Part shown: one piece after another, positions 61,540-64,000 of the stretch | Layout of the letters: the number at the start of each line of letters is the position of its first letter | How positions within the stretch are numbered: position 1 is the first letter of the stretch | DNA from: Spirosoma lacussanchae | Lineage (GTDB): Bacteria > Bacteroidota > Bacteroidia > Cytophagales > Spirosomataceae | Length of the DNA stretch: 64,000 bases | NCBI RefSeq assembly: GCF_005870035.1 | Contig: NZ_SWJG01000001.1 | Location: 483,639 to 547,638 of the forward strand | Direction: 5' to 3' | The notes under the pieces: model-generated | Databases searched by the model: none | Told to the model about the DNA's origin: nothing | What the model saw: the letters and a program-made list of their open reading frames with translations, nothing else | Made by a program: the position numbers and the translations under genes

Positions 61540-61953
61540 CTACATTGGGCGAGTCAGCGTAAACTCCTTATGAATCCACTTGAAGCCTTTATAAACCTTG
61601 ACTCGGAGGGTACGTGGATCTTCCAGATTCAGTTCAACGCCAAAACGATTGCCGGTTCTGGGATGAATCAGTTCGCCCCCCGACCAGACCTGCCCATCGA
61701 ACGACAGATTGCTCATCAGCAATTGATTCTTGGTAACACCAAACTGCTGTTTACCCGTTGAGCTGACATCGGCCATGCGGCCAAAATACTGATTGCCAGA
61801 TCGGTATATTTCAACGCTCGACCCCTTGGCCGGAAAGAGCCAGCGCCCCAGAATCTGATCGCCGGAGGGACCGGCTGACGACTGAACGGCCATGGGCCAA
61901 ACGACCAGCAGGACCAGAACGAGCAGGGTGAATCGAGTTTTTTGTAAGGTCAT
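61540..61953 (-). CDS. DUF2147 secreted protein
   Basis: The protein has 137 residues with a signal peptide (LLVLVLLVVWPMAVQS). The DUF2147 opening ILGRWLFPAKGSSVEIYRSG and the WSGGELIHPRTGNRFGVELN block are clear. It is a small lipocalin-like, periplasmic beta-barrel of unknown role. A hairpin lies 30 bp downstream. Confidence 0.9.
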   Translation of the reverse strand: MTLQKTRFTLLVLVLLVVWPMAVQSSAGPSGDQILGRWLFPAKGSSVEIYRSGNQYFGRMADVSSTGKQQFGVTKNQLLMSNLSFDGQVWSGGELIHPRTGNRFGVELNLEDPRTLRVKVYKGFKWIHKEFTLTRPM

Positions 61954-62101
61954 CCGTATGTTGCTGTCTATGTAGAAATCTACACCCTGATAACTGTATT
62001 AAGGACATCAGGATTTTAAAGTTAGACAACTTGGGATGTAAGTTCCACTACATCAGTAGATTAAATTTTTATTAGAATCTACTGAAATACTACTAATTCG
62101 T

Positions 62102-62581
62102 CTAATAACTGCCCTTGATTCGTTCAATCAGTTTGGTGGTCGAGTAGCCCGGAACGAGAGCAATAGTTTCGACGCGTCCGCCCCGCTCCAGAACAAAATC
62201 AGCTCCCACAATCGTAGCCACGCTATAGTCGTCGCCCTTCACCAGGATGTCGGGTCGTACGGCCTCGATCAGTTCGAGAGGGGTAGGCTCGCCAAAGAGG
62301 GTGACGGCGTCGACGAAGGCCAGAGCCGCCATCAGCCGGGCCCGGGCGTACTCATTTACGACCGGCCGCAGGGGGCCTTTGATGCAGCTTACCGACGCAT
62401 CGGTATTGAGACCCAGAATCAGCCGGTCGCCCAGCTGGCGGGCCTTTTCGAGATAGTCGATATGGCCCAGGTGAACAATATCGAAGCAGCCGTTTGTAAA
62501 TACGATCTGCTCGCCATTGGCGCGCCACTGATCGGCCTGCTGAATGGCCTCGTCGCGAGAAAGAATTTTATGTTCAGTCAT
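62102..62581 (-). CDS. rfaE2: D-glycero-beta-D-manno-heptose 1-phosphate adenylyltransferase
   Basis: The protein has 159 residues. The nucleotidyltransferase motif FTNGCFDIVHLGHIDYL (about 28-44) and the DDYSVATIVGAD block match the C-terminal half of HldE; the kinase half is absent, so this is the split form (RfaE2). It makes ADP-heptose for LPS core. It lies 12 bp downstream of the UPF0104 membrane gene, so they are probably co-transcribed. Confidence 0.95.
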   Translation of the reverse strand: MTEHKILSRDEAIQQADQWRANGEQIVFTNGCFDIVHLGHIDYLEKARQLGDRLILGLNTDASVSCIKGPLRPVVNEYARARLMAALAFVDAVTLFGEPTPLELIEAVRPDILVKGDDYSVATIVGADFVLERGGRVETIALVPGYSTTKLIERIKGSY

Positions 62582-62593
62582 ACAGGGAAACGA

Positions 62594-63652
62594 TTACCGT
62601 TCCAGGTTAACAGGATTGGTATCGGGTAACGAAGCGGATGAACTGACCACGCGGTTCCGGCGCAGCAGCACAACCAGCAGGGCCAGTACGCCCAAAATAA
62701 TAATCATCAGGGTAGAAACGCCATGGATAAACGTAGCCAGAATCTGGCCGTCCTGCGCGGTGAGGCTATAGAGCAGCGCTACCTGCCCAACCAGGAGGTG
62801 AAACGAGCCGATACCGCCGGGTGTTGGCGCGGCCATACCCAGCGTACCGACTACCAGAATGGTCAGGCCGGCCAGCGGACCCAGGTTAGCCGTGGCAGGC
62901 ATGGCGAAGAAGAGTGTGTACGACATCAGGTAGTACATAGTCCAGATCAGGATCGTATGCAGCACAAAAGCCCCCGGCCGGCGTAGTTTCCGTACGCTCA
63001 GCAGCCCTTCGAGCAAACCGACGACAAAACCGCTGATCTTCTGATAGAACGGCTGACGTTCCAGCACAGCCCGGTATCGGCGGAACAGAAACCAGCCCAG
63101 CAGCGCCAGCCCTACCAGCGTAGCGGCCGCCAGCACGAGTACGCCCGACCCGCCACCGGCGCTCCCGTTGGGCAGTTTGCCGCCCAGAAACTCGATGAAG
63201 AACTGACTCAACCGGTCAAACTCCAGGATGAAGGTGACGCCCAGCAGGATAAACAGCACCAGCACGTCGAACAGGCGCTCGGCCACTACCGTACCGAAGC
63301 TGACGTTAACGGGTACGTCGGACAGCCGATACAGGGTGCCGCAACGAGCCACTTCACCCGCGCGGGGCAGGGCCATGTTGGCCAGGTACCCAATCAGTAC
63401 GCTCACCGTTGCCTCGACCGACGAAGGCCGCTGCGGAACAACCGGCTCCAGCAGCAGCCGCCAGCGCTCGGCCCGACTCCAGTGGGCCACCAGCGTAAGT
63501 ACCATCGAGAGCATGACCCAGCGATAATCGGCCGCGCTGATTTTAGCCCACAGATCGGCTGCGTTCAGGTTACTCTGCCGGAAGGTGAACCAGAGCAGCC
63601 CGCCCGCAATGGCCAGTGAAATGAGGTACTTCAGGATGTTTTTCAGATTCAT
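62594..63652 (-). CDS. UPF0104/lysylphosphatidylglycerol-synthase-like membrane protein
   Basis: The protein has 352 residues, with about eight helices. RAERWRLLLEPV, YLANMALPRAGEVARCG and TPGGIGSFHLLVG are signatures of the LPG synthase TM/UPF0104 flippase-like family. It probably moves a lipid or saccharide-lipid across the membrane; the neighbour RfaE2 makes LPS heptose, so an envelope role fits. The panD gene is 72 bp upstream. Confidence 0.9.
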   Translation of the reverse strand: MNLKNILKYLISLAIAGGLLWFTFRQSNLNAADLWAKISAADYRWVMLSMVLTLVAHWSRAERWRLLLEPVVPQRPSSVEATVSVLIGYLANMALPRAGEVARCGTLYRLSDVPVNVSFGTVVAERLFDVLVLFILLGVTFILEFDRLSQFFIEFLGGKLPNGSAGGGSGVLVLAAATLVGLALLGWFLFRRYRAVLERQPFYQKISGFVVGLLEGLLSVRKLRRPGAFVLHTILIWTMYYLMSYTLFFAMPATANLGPLAGLTILVVGTLGMAAPTPGGIGSFHLLVGQVALLYSLTAQDGQILATFIHGVSTLMIIILGVLALLVVLLRRNRVVSSSASLPDTNPVNLER

Positions 63653-63683
63653 AGGGGAGGGAGCAAACGGGGTGTGTAAAAAA

Positions 63684-63714
63684 AGAGCGTAACCGGTATG
63701 AGGGGCTACGCTCT
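63684..63714 (-). terminator. Rho-independent terminator after panD
   Basis: On the minus strand AGAGCGTAGCC pairs with GGTTACGCTCT (one C-A mismatch) and runs into seven T residues. It partly insulates panD from the downstream genes. Confidence 0.75.
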
Positions 63715-63724
63715 GGGTATTGGG

Positions 63725-64000
63725 TTAATCCGTTACGAGTTTGTTATTGTCGTCGGGAAAAACGACCGTAGGTTTATGGGTGCGTGCCTCTTCGGCGGTC
63801 ATCATGGCGTATGAAATAATAATGACAATATCGCCGACCTGGGCGCGTCGGGCGGCTGCCCCGTTGAGGCAGATAATACCACTACCGCGTTCTCCTTTGA
63901 TGACATAGGTAATAAGCCGTTCGCCGTTGTTGTTATTGACGACATGCACCTGCTCATTTTCGAGCAGCCCGGCGGCATCCATCAGATCTTCGTCGATGGT
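63725..64000 (-). CDS. panD: Aspartate 1-decarboxylase, N-terminus beyond window
   Basis: 91 codons are visible in frame from the right edge to the stop; the usual enzyme has 115-130 residues. The visible part has the family sequence [38 protein letters not shown] and [12 protein letters not shown]. The self-cleaving Gly-Ser site that forms the pyruvoyl cofactor (near residue 25) lies outside the window. It makes beta-alanine for PanC. The internal Met at 63982 is not the start. Confidence 0.95.
   Translation of the reverse strand, partial: TIDEDLMDAAGLLENEQVHVVNNNNGERLITYVIKGERGSGIICLNGAAARRAQVGDIVIIISYAMMTAEEARTHKPTVVFPDDNNKLVTD

Overview
The window looks like chromosome from a member of the Bacteroidota, most likely Cytophagales of the Spirosoma/Fibrella type. 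The evidence is two SusC/SusD outer-membrane pairs, a GldA-like ABC ATPase, many Bacteroidota-typical DUFs (2911, 4136, 4270, 4397, 4870), TTG-N18-20-TAnnTTTG promoters, and a GC-rich composition (high 50s percent by eye; not computed). No rRNA, tRNA, CRISPR array, phage or insertion sequence is visible.

Layout. 1-2383: a TPR protein cut by the window edge, with six near-identical 138-bp repeats. 2760-5679: a DoxX-like membrane protein and a secreted protein. 5747-8995: two ferritin-like proteins, a PA2169-type four-helix protein and an aldo/keto reductase. 9052-9602: a toxin-antitoxin module between 25-bp direct repeats copied from the end of tyrA. 9582-13555: tyrA, its partner aminotransferase, a Nudix hydrolase and a CE15-like esterase. 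13696-18231: a lipoprotein, a DUF4870 protein and pyruvate carboxylase. 18610-23476: DUF2911, DUF1345, a small protein, an SpmA-SpmB fusion, a VanX-like dipeptidase and PanC. 23659-27837: a GlgA-like half-protein, DUF4270 and GlmS. 27853-28772: a VapBC module between two copies of the glmS-side terminator hairpin. 28789-36909: cytochrome c, a GIN-domain lipoprotein, an ECF sigma operon, two SDR enzymes, a glycosyltransferase and an Omp85-like barrel.

37044-49584 holds two divergent SusCD systems. The leftward one carries a DUF4397 lipoprotein. The rightward one carries a lipoprotein and a Tat-type aminotransferase. 49703-64000: Mn catalase, an MFS transporter, a PQQ-like beta-propeller lipoprotein, AroB, a DUF4136 lipoprotein, GldA, an amino-acid permease, a Kv-like channel, a lipoprotein methyltransferase, a holin-like membrane protein, a zinc peptidase, a DUF2147 protein, HldE C-terminal type, a UPF0104 membrane protein and the start-truncated PanD.

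Most of this is housekeeping metabolism (aromatic amino acids, pantothenate, anaplerosis, amino sugars, envelope) plus surface nutrient uptake. The most unusual signal is that both toxin-antitoxin modules sit between direct repeats that duplicate the 3' end or terminator of the neighbouring housekeeping gene. No transposase or integrase lies between them. This suggests small cassettes inserted by a repeat-generating mechanism at gene ends.
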